From contig NZ_CP152412.1 in NCBI RefSeq assembly GCF_038957035.1, positions 6,692,501-6,756,500 on the forward strand: a DNA stretch of 64,000 nt, written 5' to 3'. Under the pieces are notes generated by a model. The model searched no databases and was not told where the DNA came from. It saw only the letters and a program-made list of their open reading frames with translations. A program made the translations under genes and the position numbers. The DNA comes from Bradyrhizobium sp. B097 (GTDB taxonomy: Bacteria > Pseudomonadota > Alphaproteobacteria > Rhizobiales > Xanthobacteraceae). Of this stretch, positions 1 to 9,253 are shown one piece after another (position 1 is the stretch's first letter; each line of letters begins with the position of its first letter).

Positions 1-1324
1 ATCGAGGAGAGCATCGGCTGACGTGCGGGGCAGGACATCGCTGGCCGAAGGGGCCCTTTCAGCGGAGGACGCCCCTGGATCTCGATCTTCAGGGCCCAAG
101 CCCTGCACGATAGAACTAAACGTCGTGCCATCTTGTTCATCGTCAAGATCAGGTTCAGTTCGGGACCAGCGCGCACCTGATCCGCTGAGCGCATTCCCGC
201 GCCGGTCAACTCCCGTCAAAATTCACCTCCCATGCAAGCGGGAATGCGCCAAGTACAACGTTTGGCGCTTGCCCTGCCGCCGCGGCGGCCTCAACGACTT
301 TGCTTTGGCACCTCAGAGCGGAGCTCCTTACGCCGTGTCAAGACGCGACTAGCCACAGCCGGCAAGCGCGGATCGTCATTTTTCGCACAAGTGTGTGCAC
401 CCCAGCATCAAACATGCCTCCGCTCCTCACCTGAGATGAACCCCACCTGCGCACGGCCGAGCAGCGTCTCGGACACATTGATCAGCATCGGGGCAACGTC
501 CTTGCAGACCACCGCTCCCTCACGACGCACCGAGATCGACGAAATCTCCAACATCACATCGGTTGGACTGCTCGGTGTCATTCCAGTCAAAAATGCAGCT
601 GGGCGACTCACTTTCGACCCGGGACGATCGACGCTTGTTGACACCTCGTTTCGTCCTTCTTCATGCGGCTAGCATGCGACACCTACACCCTCGACCTTAT
701 CGAAAGGCAACATCCACATGCGCTCGCCCTGCGAGGTGGTTACAGAAGCGCAGGCACGCCTGGCACCCGCAGGATGTCAAGACTTCTAAGGTCAGATGCA
801 GTGCACCTGAGCAGTCCACACACATTGCTATCGCAATCACAATAAGGGCTGTTGCATAGCGATGTGCACAGCAAGCCCAACCCACTCGTCGCTCATGCTT
901 AACCAACTCTCTGTTAAGCCGCCTATCCTTGTTAAGCCGCCTATCCTTCAGTATTTTTCTTTGCAAACGCGTCATCATCCTGTTTGCGGGTAAACGCTGC
1001 GACGCACTTACGCTTTGACGGCAGTGAGCGCGCGCTATTGCGCGCCCCGCCCTCATAGTAGAGGCACCACGGAAGCACCGCTCCGCCACGGCAACGCGCT
1101 GGTTTCCGACACCAACGCACAAGGGAAACGCCACACACTCAGGTAGCGGAGTGCGCTTTGGAGCTTGAGACATTCGCAATGTTAGCACCCGCCACGCGGC
1201 TTCTGGCCGAAGTTCTGATCCTACTTCAGAAATCCTACCACCTGACGTAACGCGCGATTCAAGCCCCTTGAGCACTGGGTAAGTAAGAATATGCTCGGGG
1301 GCCACGGCGCCGCTCCGGGATGTT
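1..1324. other. No recognisable gene; degenerate intergenic DNA
   Basis: No open frame here gives a protein I recognise on either strand. The longest frames overlap one another on opposite strands and look like by-products of high GC. One minus-strand frame around 408-644 faintly resembles the end of a retropepsin-like aspartic protease but lacks the DTGA active site. The stretch holds an 18-bp tandem duplication and borders two broken genes, so it is probably decayed accessory DNA. Confidence 0.5.
913..948. repeat. Perfect 18-bp tandem duplication
   Basis: The unit GTTAAGCCGCCTATCCTT occurs twice back to back without mismatch, in DNA with no convincing gene. It looks like a recent slippage duplication. 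Confidence 0.85.
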
Positions 1325-1953
1325 TCAGGACCCCCTCGCAAGACATGAAGGCGACTGACCCTCCCAGCACAACGTGCAGCGGCCGTTTTCGCCTCGGACG
1401 CAACTTATCATGCCTGAGCTAAGATCGCTGACCCGCATGATTTCCCATTTGGGCACCGGCTTGAGGGTAAGCGTTTCCGACAATGCGCTGACGGCGGCGT
1501 CGAGCGCCTGCCGCTCGATGACGTTCGGATCGACCGCTCTGGGCCCCAGATGCGCATATTTTCGCGCTGTGAATCGGTAGGATCGCCAATGGCTTCGAGG
1601 TAGTTGGCGCAGCCGGTCGGCCCTCCGACATCCTCCGGAGGGCACCGGCCGATGGCATCAAGCAATAGCGGAAGACCGCCTGTCGGCGTGTTGTCGAACC
1701 ATTTTTCGAGCTTGATCGCACGATCCCAGCCCTCGCCGAAGTCGTAGAGGTAGTGGATCGTCTTGGCGCCGGTCTCGCGAACGATATCGGAGAGGCGCGC
1801 TTTGCGGGCATCGATGGGTTGGGGGCCAAAATCACCATCGAGATCGGGGATGCCCCAATGTCCTTCGCCAGCGTGGAACTCGAAGTGATGACTATCGCTG
1901 ATTGCCGACGTCTTCATCTCACCTATCCGATATATCGCGAGCGTCCTCACCAT
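1325..1953 (-). pseudogene. Frameshifted, 5'-truncated pRiA4b ORF-3 family gene
   Basis: The minus strand encodes the middle of the plasmid pRiA4b ORF-3 family, which is found on plasmids and insertion elements and has no firmly known role. Signature pieces are WGIPDLDGDFG, TIHYLYDFGEGWD and GRCPPEDVGGPTG. After the words RENMRIWGP the family continues in another frame, where DPNVIERQALDAAVSALS is readable, so one frameshift separates the halves. The usual N-terminal strands before the HFEF segment are not found in frame. The gene therefore looks dead. It lies just 3' of a LysR gene that is also broken. Confidence 0.75.
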
Positions 1954-2129
1954 CTTGTCTATGACGGCGCTTGGCCTCGGCGTGGATCTTCGCGTAATCG
2001 GGCAAGTCGGAGCCTGGGTGACGGCGGCCGTAACCTTGTCGCTGATCTTTCTGATATCAGTCAGCTTCTGTATCGTTCCAAACGTGCTAACCTAGCGCTG
2101 GATGGATCGGCCGCTTGTAATCGCGCCGC

Positions 2130-3017
2130 TCAATTCGAAACAAATGTCGATCTGGCTGCCTTTACGGATCCCGATATAAACCGATGCACCTCCCTCACGC
2201 GTCGCGTCTCGTGCATGTCGGGATGAGACGTTATCCAATAGTTTCGCACGAAGCGAACCTCTGGCAGCAAGCGCCGCAATTCAGGATATCGCTGCGCCGC
2301 ATAGTCGTGGAGAATGCCAACGCCATGGCCGGCGCGCACCGCCTCCATTTGTGCGACCACGCTGCCGCACTCGTATCTGCGTGCCATGAGACGGCCGAGA
2401 ACGGAGGCGTAGTCCAGCGCGCGACTGTAAGCAAAATCCTCGACATGCGTTACGAACAGGCGGCCAGCCAACTCGGCCTGACTGGCGATCGATCCATCGC
2501 GCTCGAGATAGCTCTCTGCAGCGTAGACGCTCAGCGTGTAGTCTGTCAGCTTTGACAGGATAAGCCGCCCCTGTTTGGGACGATCCAACGTAATCGCAAT
2601 GTCAGCCTCGCGCCGGGACAGTGAAAAGACCCGGGGCAACGGAACGAGTTGGACCACCAGCTTCGAATGGCTCGCCGCGAGCGCTCCGAGGCGGTCAGCG
2701 AGAAAGTAGTTGCCGAGGCCGTCGGGGGCACCGACGCGCACAGTGCCAGTGATCGCCTCCGTGGCGCCTCCAATGCTGGAGCCGACCCGAAGGAACTCGC
2801 TCTCGGCGCGCTCGGCGGCAGCGACTAAGGCTTCCCCCGCTGCGGTCAGAGTGCAGCCAGATGTGTGTCGGTCGAGCAGCCTGGCGTTCAGGCTCCGCTC
2901 CAGCGCCGTGAGCTGTCGCGCTACCGTCGCATGATTTAGCCGCAGGCTTTTCGACGCCTTCAGGATCTATCCCGCTCTTGCGACCTCAAGGAATATCCGA
3001 ACTCGTTCCCAATCCAT
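2130..3017 (-). pseudogene. LysR-family regulator with one in-frame TAG
   Basis: Reading from the ATG at 3017 gives a normal LysR N-terminus, [16 protein letters not shown], then a TAG codon at 2969-2967, then [20 protein letters not shown] and an uninterrupted regulator to the stop at 2130 (295 codons before that stop). Everything except codon 17 is intact: the winged helix-turn-helix, the linker and a full effector-binding domain starting near [16 protein letters not shown] to TAG is the simplest explanation. An internal start at 2741 would make only the ligand domain, without DNA binding. The gene is divergent from the mmsA-like gene at 3121 and was probably its regulator. A sequencing error cannot be excluded. 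Confidence 0.85.
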
Positions 3018-3120
3018 CGACTACGATTTCTGCACAACGGAGCCGCGAGTTCGGCCGTTGAGATGCAATTTTATGCGCTCCATACCGCAAGCGATCAAGC
3101 TTAGTTTTGAGAAAAAGACC

Positions 3121-4620
3121 ATGCAGGCGTCCATTTTGAGTTTCATCAATGGTGAGTTGGTGCCAAGCCAAGGCCCCCGCACCACGGCCGTTTACAATCC
3201 TGCCACCGGCGAACAATCGGGAATTCTGGGACTGGCCTCCACTCAAGATGTCCGATCCGCAGTGATCGCTGCTCGGAAGGCGTTCCCGGCTTGGGCGAAT
3301 ACACCTGCTCTGCGACGCGCTCGCATCCTCAACCGTTTCCTGCGGATTCTCGAGGACCGCATAGACGAGCTCGCGCGGATCATTACCGCGGAGCACGGCA
3401 AAGTCCTTTCAGACGCCAAGGGAGAGATCCAGCGCGGAATGGAGGTGGTGGAATTCGCGACCGGTGCACTGCAGCTGCTCAAGGGAGAGGTTACGGAGAA
3501 CGTCGGAACGCGCGTTGACAGCCACTCGCTACGTCAGCCGCTCGGCGTCGTCGCTGGGATCACGCCCTTTAATTTTCCGGCCATGGTTCCGATGTGGATG
3601 TTCCCGGTGGCCCTCGCCTGCGGCAACACTTTCATTCTCAAGCCCTCCGAGCGCGATCCCTCCGCGTCCCTGGTTGTCGCGCAATGGCTGAAGGAAGCTG
3701 GACTTCCTGACGGCGTCTTCAACGTCGTCCAAGGTGATAAGGAAGCCGTGGACGCCATTTTGTCTGATCCTGGTATCGTCGCCGTCAGCTTCGTCGGGTC
3801 GACCCCGATCGCGCGCTACATCTACGAGACGGCTACCCAGCACGGAAAGCGATGCCAGGCGCTTGGCGGCGCGAAGAACCATATGATCGTCATGCCGGAC
3901 GCCGACATGGATCAGGCCGTCGACGCGCTGATGGGGGCAGCTTATGGCTCCGCGGGCGAGCGCTGCATGGCAATATCGGTGGCGGTGCCCATCGGAGACA
4001 CCACCGCTGACAGATTGATCGAAAAGCTCGCGCCAAAGGTCCGCGCCCTGAATATCGGCCCGGGAACAGATCCCGACGCCGAGATGGGACCTCTGGTGAC
4101 GAAGCAGCACTTCGACAAGGTCCGCGGATACATTGATGAAGGCGTCAACGAGGGAGCAAAGCTTGTCGTTGATGGCCGGGATTTTCGGCGTCAGGGGTAT
4201 GAAAAGGGATACTTCATCGGGGGATCCCTTTTCGACAACGTCACAACCGACATGAAGATCTACAAAGAGGAGATCTTTGGACCTGTGCTCGCCGTCGCAC
4301 GCGTCAAGACATACGACCAAGCAGCCGATATGATTAACGAGCACGAGTTCGGCAACGGTACCGCCATATTCACGCGCGACGGCGATGCGGCCCGCGAATT
4401 TGCGCATCAAATCCAAGTAGGCATGGTCGGTATTAATGTGCCAATTCCGGTACCGATGGCATTTCACTCCTTCGGCGGTTGGAAGGCCTCTCTCTTCGGC
4501 GATCATCACATGCATGGTCCCGAGGGGGTGCGGTTCTACACCAAACTCAAGACCATCACCACGCGATGGCCTACCGGCATCCGGTCTGGTGCCGAGTTCG
4601 TCATGCCGACGATGAGTTGA
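3121..4620 (+). CDS. mmsA: CoA-acylating methylmalonate-semialdehyde dehydrogenase
   Basis: This 499-aa aldehyde dehydrogenase converts methylmalonate semialdehyde (or malonate semialdehyde) with CoA and NAD to propionyl-CoA (or acetyl-CoA) and CO2, the last step of valine and beta-alanine type catabolism. The nucleophile is Cys282 in [11 protein letters not shown]. The motif LGGAKNH near residue 250 replaces the usual Glu-containing ELGGK motif and is typical of this CoA-dependent subgroup. The cofactor-site Asn lies in ITPFNFP near residue 151. I start at 3121 because [12 protein letters not shown] matches the family N-terminus; the frame is open for 63 bases further upstream. It is divergent from the broken LysR gene. 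Its product propionyl-CoA would feed the methylmalonyl-CoA mutase genes at the right end of the window. Confidence 0.9.
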   Translation: MQASILSFINGELVPSQGPRTTAVYNPATGEQSGILGLASTQDVRSAVIAARKAFPAWANTPALRRARILNRFLRILEDRIDELARIITAEHGKVLSDAKGEIQRGMEVVEFATGALQLLKGEVTENVGTRVDSHSLRQPLGVVAGITPFNFPAMVPMWMFPVALACGNTFILKPSERDPSASLVVAQWLKEAGLPDGVFNVVQGDKEAVDAILSDPGIVAVSFVGSTPIARYIYETATQHGKRCQALGGAKNHMIVMPDADMDQAVDALMGAAYGSAGERCMAISVAVPIGDTTADRLIEKLAPKVRALNIGPGTDPDAEMGPLVTKQHFDKVRGYIDEGVNEGAKLVVDGRDFRRQGYEKGYFIGGSLFDNVTTDMKIYKEEIFGPVLAVARVKTYDQAADMINEHEFGNGTAIFTRDGDAAREFAHQIQVGMVGINVPIPVPMAFHSFGGWKASLFGDHHMHGPEGVRFYTKLKTITTRWPTGIRSGAEFVMPTMS

Positions 4621-4628
4621 TCTTCCGT

Positions 4629-4666
4629 CAGGCGAAGATCTTGCAACCTACCGTGCTCTTCGCCTG
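4629..4666. terminator. Hairpin between convergent genes
   Basis: CAGGCGAAGA (4629-4638) and TCTTCGCCTG (4657-4666) form a perfect 10-bp stem with an 18-base loop, exactly between the converging mmsA and CoA-transferase genes. There is no T-run, so it is at best a weak bidirectional terminator. Confidence 0.45.
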
Positions 4667-4696
4667 GCCTTGAGCGGATAATCTCTCTACACGACA

Positions 4697-5443
4697 TCAG
4701 GCGAGCGCAGCGCGCATCTGCGCTGCGAACTCGCCATACGTCTCGGCAAGCTCGTCGAGCACCTTACCGCGGAACAAGCTTAGCGTTGATGCACCGGGCG
4801 ACGCCGTCCGATTGGGCTGGTCGGCATGCTCGAATCTGAAGCCCGTCGACGCCTTGATTTCATCCAGATCGTGCCCCGGATGAACGCTATCGAGGACGAA
4901 ACCAGGACGCGATTTGTCGAATCGGAACAGACCCTTGCCCGTCAGCAGTGCGATCGGCCCCCCACTTCGGAAGACCCCCTCATCGCTGATCCCGGGCGCA
5001 CTTACAAAATCGACCTTGTCGACGAAAACACGGGGCGAATGTTCCTCGCGAAAAATTATGACCCGCGGGACAACGAAATACAGATAGGCCGAGCCGAAGG
5101 ATCCAGGCCAGCGCACGTTCGACTGCGGATAGCCTCCTGCTCCGACAAGATTGACGTTGCCGGCCCCATCGATCTGACCTCCGCCAAGAAAGAATGCATC
5201 AATGCGCCCCTGGCCAGCGCAATCGAACAGCTCCGCCGAAGCATTGGTGAAGAAATTGTGCTCAACCGAGCCGAGAATCGAAATGCGCGGGCCAGCTTCT
5301 CCTTTGGCAGCCTTCAGTGCACGCAGGAGCATCGCCCCGGCGGCAGGAATCGGCGACGATGCCCCCACGGCCACATGTCTGACGCCGTCCAACAGCTGCG
5401 CGATGGTGTAGATCAGTATCTCGCGGGGAAGGACATCGGTCAC
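4697..5443 (-). CDS. CoA-transferase subunit beta (GctB/ScoB-like)
   Basis: This 248-aa protein is the beta subunit of a heterodimeric family I CoA-transferase. Recognisable segments are ISILGSVEHNFFTNASAELF, RIDAFFLGGGQIDGAGNVNL and WPGSFGSAYLYFVVPRVI, then HPGHDLDEIKASTGF near the C-terminus. The start is a GTG at 5443 that overlaps the alpha-subunit stop in a GTGA, which indicates translational coupling and a 1:1 complex. Substrate cannot be read from sequence. Relatives include glutaconate and 3-oxoacid CoA-transferases, and also the IpdAB ring-opening hydrolases of steroid degradation, which share the fold. The genes converge on mmsA. Confidence 0.8.
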   Translation of the reverse strand: MTDVLPREILIYTIAQLLDGVRHVAVGASSPIPAAGAMLLRALKAAKGEAGPRISILGSVEHNFFTNASAELFDCAGQGRIDAFFLGGGQIDGAGNVNLVGAGGYPQSNVRWPGSFGSAYLYFVVPRVIIFREEHSPRVFVDKVDFVSAPGISDEGVFRSGGPIALLTGKGLFRFDKSRPGFVLDSVHPGHDLDEIKASTGFRFEHADQPNRTASPGASTLSLFRGKVLDELAETYGEFAAQMRAALA

Positions 5444-6249
5444 GACACTGTCTCCGCGCCGACGTCGGCCATATATCTTGAAAAGCCATCGGCCGTCCGT
5501 GCTGCCTGCGCATAGCGAGTGAGCTCTGCCAGATCGGGAGGATATTCCCCCCATAGACCGTAGGGCCACGCGCCTCGCGGAGCTCGTCCGAATGCGGCAA
5601 TGTATAGGGCCGGCAATACTCCTGCAGCCGTCAGCTCGTCCGCGAGCAGGTTTTCCTCCACGATGCGTTCCACGGTGACTATTGTAGCAGTTGCCGCATA
5701 GGCCATGGCTGCGAGCTCGCGGCGACGGCCAATCCAGACGTTCCCGAAACGGTCGGCCATCGGGGCGTGGAAGATCGCGACGTCGGGCTTGATAGCCGGA
5801 ATCAAGACAATCGGATCCGCAGCATCGGCGAGCGGATTGTTGATTACCCGCCAGTCATCCCGGTGTCGGAGCAGGTCTGTTCCGATCAGCCCTCGCATGG
5901 GCAAAAATGGAACGCCTTTCTGTGCAGCCAACAAGCCGGCATGGATCGCCGGACAGGTCGCGTCCATCAAACGAATTGCCCCCTCCTTCACGGCGGCGTT
6001 GAAACGAGGCGCGCTGCCGGCCTCGCCCAATGAAATCGCGCTCGTCTCGACTATTCCGACTAAGCCGGCTCCAATGAGCTGATCGACCTGAAGGCCTCCC
6101 GTGGGAACGCAGACCAGGTGCAGATCATTCGCACCGCGCCGGATCATCTGGCGCGTCATGGTCATTGATACGCCCGCGTAGTCTACCGGTAGAGCGACAG
6201 TCATCCCGCTCTGGATGCACTTCGCCATCGCTTCAAGAGAACTCTCCAA
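5440..6249 (-). CDS. CoA-transferase subunit alpha (GctA-like)
   Basis: This 269-aa protein is the alpha subunit partner of the next gene. It has the Rossmann-like CoA-transferase pattern: SGMTVALPVDYAG near the N-terminus, LHLVCVPTGGLQVDQLIGAG, then VPFLPMRGLIGTDLLRHR and PDVAIFHAPMADRFGNVWI. The 4-bp overlap with the beta subunit supports a fixed pair. Gene order (CoA-transferase, TPR protein, class III CoA-transferase, acyl-CoA dehydrogenase, all minus strand) suggests a role in activating or recycling a CoA thioester. The exact acid is unknown; the IpdA hydrolase reading is an alternative. Confidence 0.8.
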   Translation of the reverse strand: MESSLEAMAKCIQSGMTVALPVDYAGVSMTMTRQMIRRGANDLHLVCVPTGGLQVDQLIGAGLVGIVETSAISLGEAGSAPRFNAAVKEGAIRLMDATCPAIHAGLLAAQKGVPFLPMRGLIGTDLLRHRDDWRVINNPLADAADPIVLIPAIKPDVAIFHAPMADRFGNVWIGRRRELAAMAYAATATIVTVERIVEENLLADELTAAGVLPALYIAAFGRAPRGAWPYGLWGEYPPDLAELTRYAQAARTADGFSRYMADVGAETVS

Positions 6250-6452
6250 GGATACCTCCGCTTGTTTTGCCGTGGAGCCTGATCATATCGGACGTTGCCG
6301 GCGGCTGGCGAAGGTCGCGCCATCTTCTCCGCTCGGCGCCTCCCGCGGATTTCAAACCGTTCGCGCGAACCGCCTGCAGCGGCGCGAGGACCGTTGAACG
6401 CCGCTCCGCCCGGCGCTGGCGCGAAATTTCCGCTGAGCCGTACAAGGCGTTT

Positions 6453-7778
6453 CTAGGCCCGCGATCCTTGCAGTCTGGCCTGCTTGTAGTCGCTCTCGTG
6501 GCTGCCAGGTTTCAAGAACCTGCGCTCCTGAAGTAGCTTTTGAGCGAGTGGGATCTTGTTGGCACGAAGAGCCGCCTCAAGAAGGTATTGATCGAAGATA
6601 TCGCGCTGTGCATGGCTCGCGCCGACAGGACCTGTGACATGGCGCAGCGGCAAGATCCCGTCGACCACATCATCATACCGACCTTGTTCGAAGGCGATGA
6701 TGCTCTCGCAAAGCGGCACCCCGAGCTTTTGAATGACGCCACTTACGTATTTCAGTTCGTCGGCAGAATAGGCCTTCATCGATTCAATGAGCCGCCTCGC
6801 TGCACCGAACCGTCCTTCGCGCGCCAGGGACATAACGAAATGGATATCGGTGAACACCAGCGCATGATCGTCGATGTGGTTCTCGGCGTAGTCCGCCAAC
6901 TTCGCCCAGCGCGCCCCGACATTGACACCACAAAATTCCAGGCGGGCCAAAAGCGACGCCGCATTTTGAATGTCCAGATAGAAGTCCGACTTGTCGCCCA
7001 TCACGGCCGAGTCGTACAATTCCAGGGCGCCATCGAGACGACCTGCATCGATGTGAAAGAGCGCCTTGTGCCACCAAAGGTGCCGCCGGAACGGGTTTCG
7101 GTCATTCCACTGGTCAAGCGGATGGTTGAGCCACTTCAGGCCATCACTGTGGCGCCCCTGCATCTCGAGTACGTGCGCGACAGCATGCAACGCCCATAGG
7201 TCATCTGGACTGACTTCGGCGGCCTCACGCCCGTAGCGTTCGGCGTTAGCGTAATCGCCGTTTTCCTCGCATCCAAAGGCAACCATACCGAGAAGATTTC
7301 CATATCCCGGCATGTCCTTGCGCCAATCGGCCAACACAGAAGCGGGGATCGATCTTAGGGCGCGGGTTTGTCCCATCCAGAAGCTGTTGAAGTGATGGAG
7401 ACGCAGCGCCAGAAGGTCGTGCGGATAATCGTAGAGGATGCGCTCCCAGCATGCGTTTGCCGCCGTCAGATCGCCTTCGATCCATAGGCGCAAGGCTTCG
7501 ACGTGTCGTTTCTCGCGATCTGTGGCTGCTTCGGAGGTCCGTTGGGCTTGCCCGAGGGCGGCCCTGGCTTTGTCGAGGACCGCGAGCGTCCCGAAGACCA
7601 TGAAGAAATAGCCCCGCAAGCAGTGTGCGAGGCAAAACTGCGGATCCAAGTCCGCCGCCTGCTTCGCCAGAGGCATTGCCGTCGTCCGATACTCAAGGAA
7701 GCTTCTGATCGCCTCGTTATAGGCGCTCACTGCGTCCTCGCTGTTGGAGCTCAACTCCAATCCGCGATCGTCGAACAT
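6453..7778 (-). CDS. TPR protein of the TTC38 type
   Basis: This 441-aa soluble protein is built of helical tetratricopeptide-like repeats, for example CLAHCLRGYFFMVFG, EKRHVEALRLWIEGDLTAA, LLALRLHHFNSFWMGQ and DDLWALHAVAHVLEMQGR. Its layout and the words HLWWHKALFHIDAGR match the TTC38 (tetratricopeptide repeat domain 38) family, whose function is not established. No signal peptide or membrane segment is seen. It lies between CoA-transferase genes in a minus-strand run, so a scaffolding or regulatory role in the same catabolic unit is possible but inferred only from position. Confidence 0.75.
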   Translation of the reverse strand: MFDDRGLELSSNSEDAVSAYNEAIRSFLEYRTTAMPLAKQAADLDPQFCLAHCLRGYFFMVFGTLAVLDKARAALGQAQRTSEAATDREKRHVEALRLWIEGDLTAANACWERILYDYPHDLLALRLHHFNSFWMGQTRALRSIPASVLADWRKDMPGYGNLLGMVAFGCEENGDYANAERYGREAAEVSPDDLWALHAVAHVLEMQGRHSDGLKWLNHPLDQWNDRNPFRRHLWWHKALFHIDAGRLDGALELYDSAVMGDKSDFYLDIQNAASLLARLEFCGVNVGARWAKLADYAENHIDDHALVFTDIHFVMSLAREGRFGAARRLIESMKAYSADELKYVSGVIQKLGVPLCESIIAFEQGRYDDVVDGILPLRHVTGPVGASHAQRDIFDQYLLEAALRANKIPLAQKLLQERRFLKPGSHESDYKQARLQGSRA

Positions 7779-7854
7779 AAGATCTCTCCATTGTGCAAAA
7801 GTTTCTAAGGAGCGACTGTGACCAGATGAAAGAAGCGATCCGGCAGGTCCGCGA

Positions 7855-9060
7855 CTACCCGGCTATGCGGCCGTCTTTGATCATGTCGGCAATCGTCTGG
7901 TCCGAATATCCAAGGAGGTTCGAGAGCACGTGGCGGGTGTGCTCGCCCAGTTTTGGCGCTGGCCATTGCCCGTCGTCCTTGTTCGCAGCGATAGGCAAAG
8001 CGCGGGGCATTCTAACCGCGCCCAGAACTGGATCGCTTACGGCCATCAACCCTCTGACGTTGAGATGGTCGTCGCTGGCCATATCCTCAATGGATTGGAT
8101 TGGTCCAACGCCGAGCGCCCGTGCTTCGAAAGCGGCCAGCGCCGCTGCCCGATCCATCCGTCGTATCCATTTCGAAACCCATGCCTCGATCTCAATACGG
8201 TGTTCGGTCCTACCTGCGAGCGTTGCGAAACGGGGATCTGAAAGCCATTCCGGACGGCCGACCAGTTCAGCGCAGCGGGCGAACTGCTCGTCGTTTTGAA
8301 CGGAAAGACATATCCATTTTTCATCGGCGGTCATGAAATGACCGGTAGGAGCACCTCCAAGGCTGTGATTTCCATCGCGCTGCCAGGCCTTTCCGGATGC
8401 CTCGAAGTACGAGACAAGGGGGGCAGTCATTCTGAAGGCCAAATCGTAGAGCGCGACGTCGACGGCGGGTATCTGACTCAGACCGGACCTCCGTTGCTGG
8501 AGTGCCAGCACGGCGCCAAATGCCCCGAGAAGTCCCGTCATGAAGTCACAGACAGGGACCGCCCCGCCCGCGCGCATCGGCGGACCGTCGCGCTCTCCAG
8601 TCAGATAGCTGAGGCCGCAAAAGCCTTGCGCAACCGGGTCGTAGCCCCCTCGTTTCGACTTTGGCCCGCCCCTCCCAAAGGCAGACACGTGTACGATGAT
8701 GATCTCGGGGTTCAGCGTCCGAAGAGCGTCATCGCTCAATCCGCGCTGATCCAGCACCCCTGGTCTTAAACTGTCGACCAGGATCTCGCACTTCCCAATC
8801 AAGTCTCGCAGTACGACAAGCCCCCCTTCGCGGGTGATGTCGACGACAATTGATTTCTTGTTTCGGCTATTAACCTGCCAGAACGCGCTCACACCATCGA
8901 GGATCGGACCAAACTGGCGCAATACGTCTCCGCGCCCCGGGCGCTCGATCTTGATTACCTCCGCGCCGTTATCGGCGAGCAGTGTGCCCACAAACGGACC
9001 AGCGATCAGTTCACCCAGCTCCACGACCCGGATTCCGGTCAACGGTTTCGTCAAAGACAT
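7855..9060 (-). CDS. Class III CoA-transferase (CaiB/BaiF family)
   Basis: This 401-aa enzyme moves CoA between organic acids. The N-terminus MSLTKPLTGIRVVELGE, the GPFVGTLLADNGAEVIKIERP segment and the catalytic-Asp region after LNPEIIIVHVSAFGRGGPKS are typical of the family. I start at 9060; the frame is open further upstream but that part is not family-like. It lies about 190 bp downstream of the acyl-CoA dehydrogenase at 9254-10465. In known 3-sulfinopropionate degraders a class III CoA-transferase (Act) accompanies the desulfinase Acd. That pairing is reproduced here, so succinyl-CoA:3-sulfinopropionate CoA-transferase is a reasonable but unproved assignment. Confidence 0.85.
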   Translation of the reverse strand: MSLTKPLTGIRVVELGELIAGPFVGTLLADNGAEVIKIERPGRGDVLRQFGPILDGVSAFWQVNSRNKKSIVVDITREGGLVVLRDLIGKCEILVDSLRPGVLDQRGLSDDALRTLNPEIIIVHVSAFGRGGPKSKRGGYDPVAQGFCGLSYLTGERDGPPMRAGGAVPVCDFMTGLLGAFGAVLALQQRRSGLSQIPAVDVALYDLAFRMTAPLVSYFEASGKAWQRDGNHSLGGAPTGHFMTADEKWICLSVQNDEQFARCAELVGRPEWLSDPRFATLAGRTEHRIEIEAWVSKWIRRMDRAAALAAFEARALGVGPIQSIEDMASDDHLNVRGLMAVSDPVLGAVRMPRALPIAANKDDGQWPAPKLGEHTRHVLSNLLGYSDQTIADMIKDGRIAG

Positions 9061-9253
9061 CCCCTTCACGAATTTCTTCTCGCTATTGGAGCAGCGATAG
9101 CCTGGTCGCCGCGGGAGCCACAGAAACGGCCCGGCATGGCCGAAGCTCATGTCGGGCCGAGTGAACGAGGCCTACAACGGAAGACTTCCGATCCGACCGG
9201 AGGACGGCCGAAGCTGAAAGCGCGAAAATTGGCTTCGCGAGCGGGCGATATGT

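Noticed and set aside
408..644. Minus-strand frame faintly like the end of a retropepsin-type aspartic protease
   Set aside because: The resemblance is limited to one strand (DVMLEISSISVRREGAVVCK and a following LLG); no DTGA active site is found in any frame, so I did not call a gene.
697..1341. A 214-codon open frame on the minus strand over the 18-bp tandem repeat
   Set aside because: The translation is Arg/Cys-rich with no domain-like pattern, and frames are open on both strands, as expected from GC-rich non-coding DNA.
3529..4515. A 328-codon frame antisense to mmsA
   Set aside because: It is the shadow of a strongly conserved dehydrogenase gene; its own translation resembles nothing.
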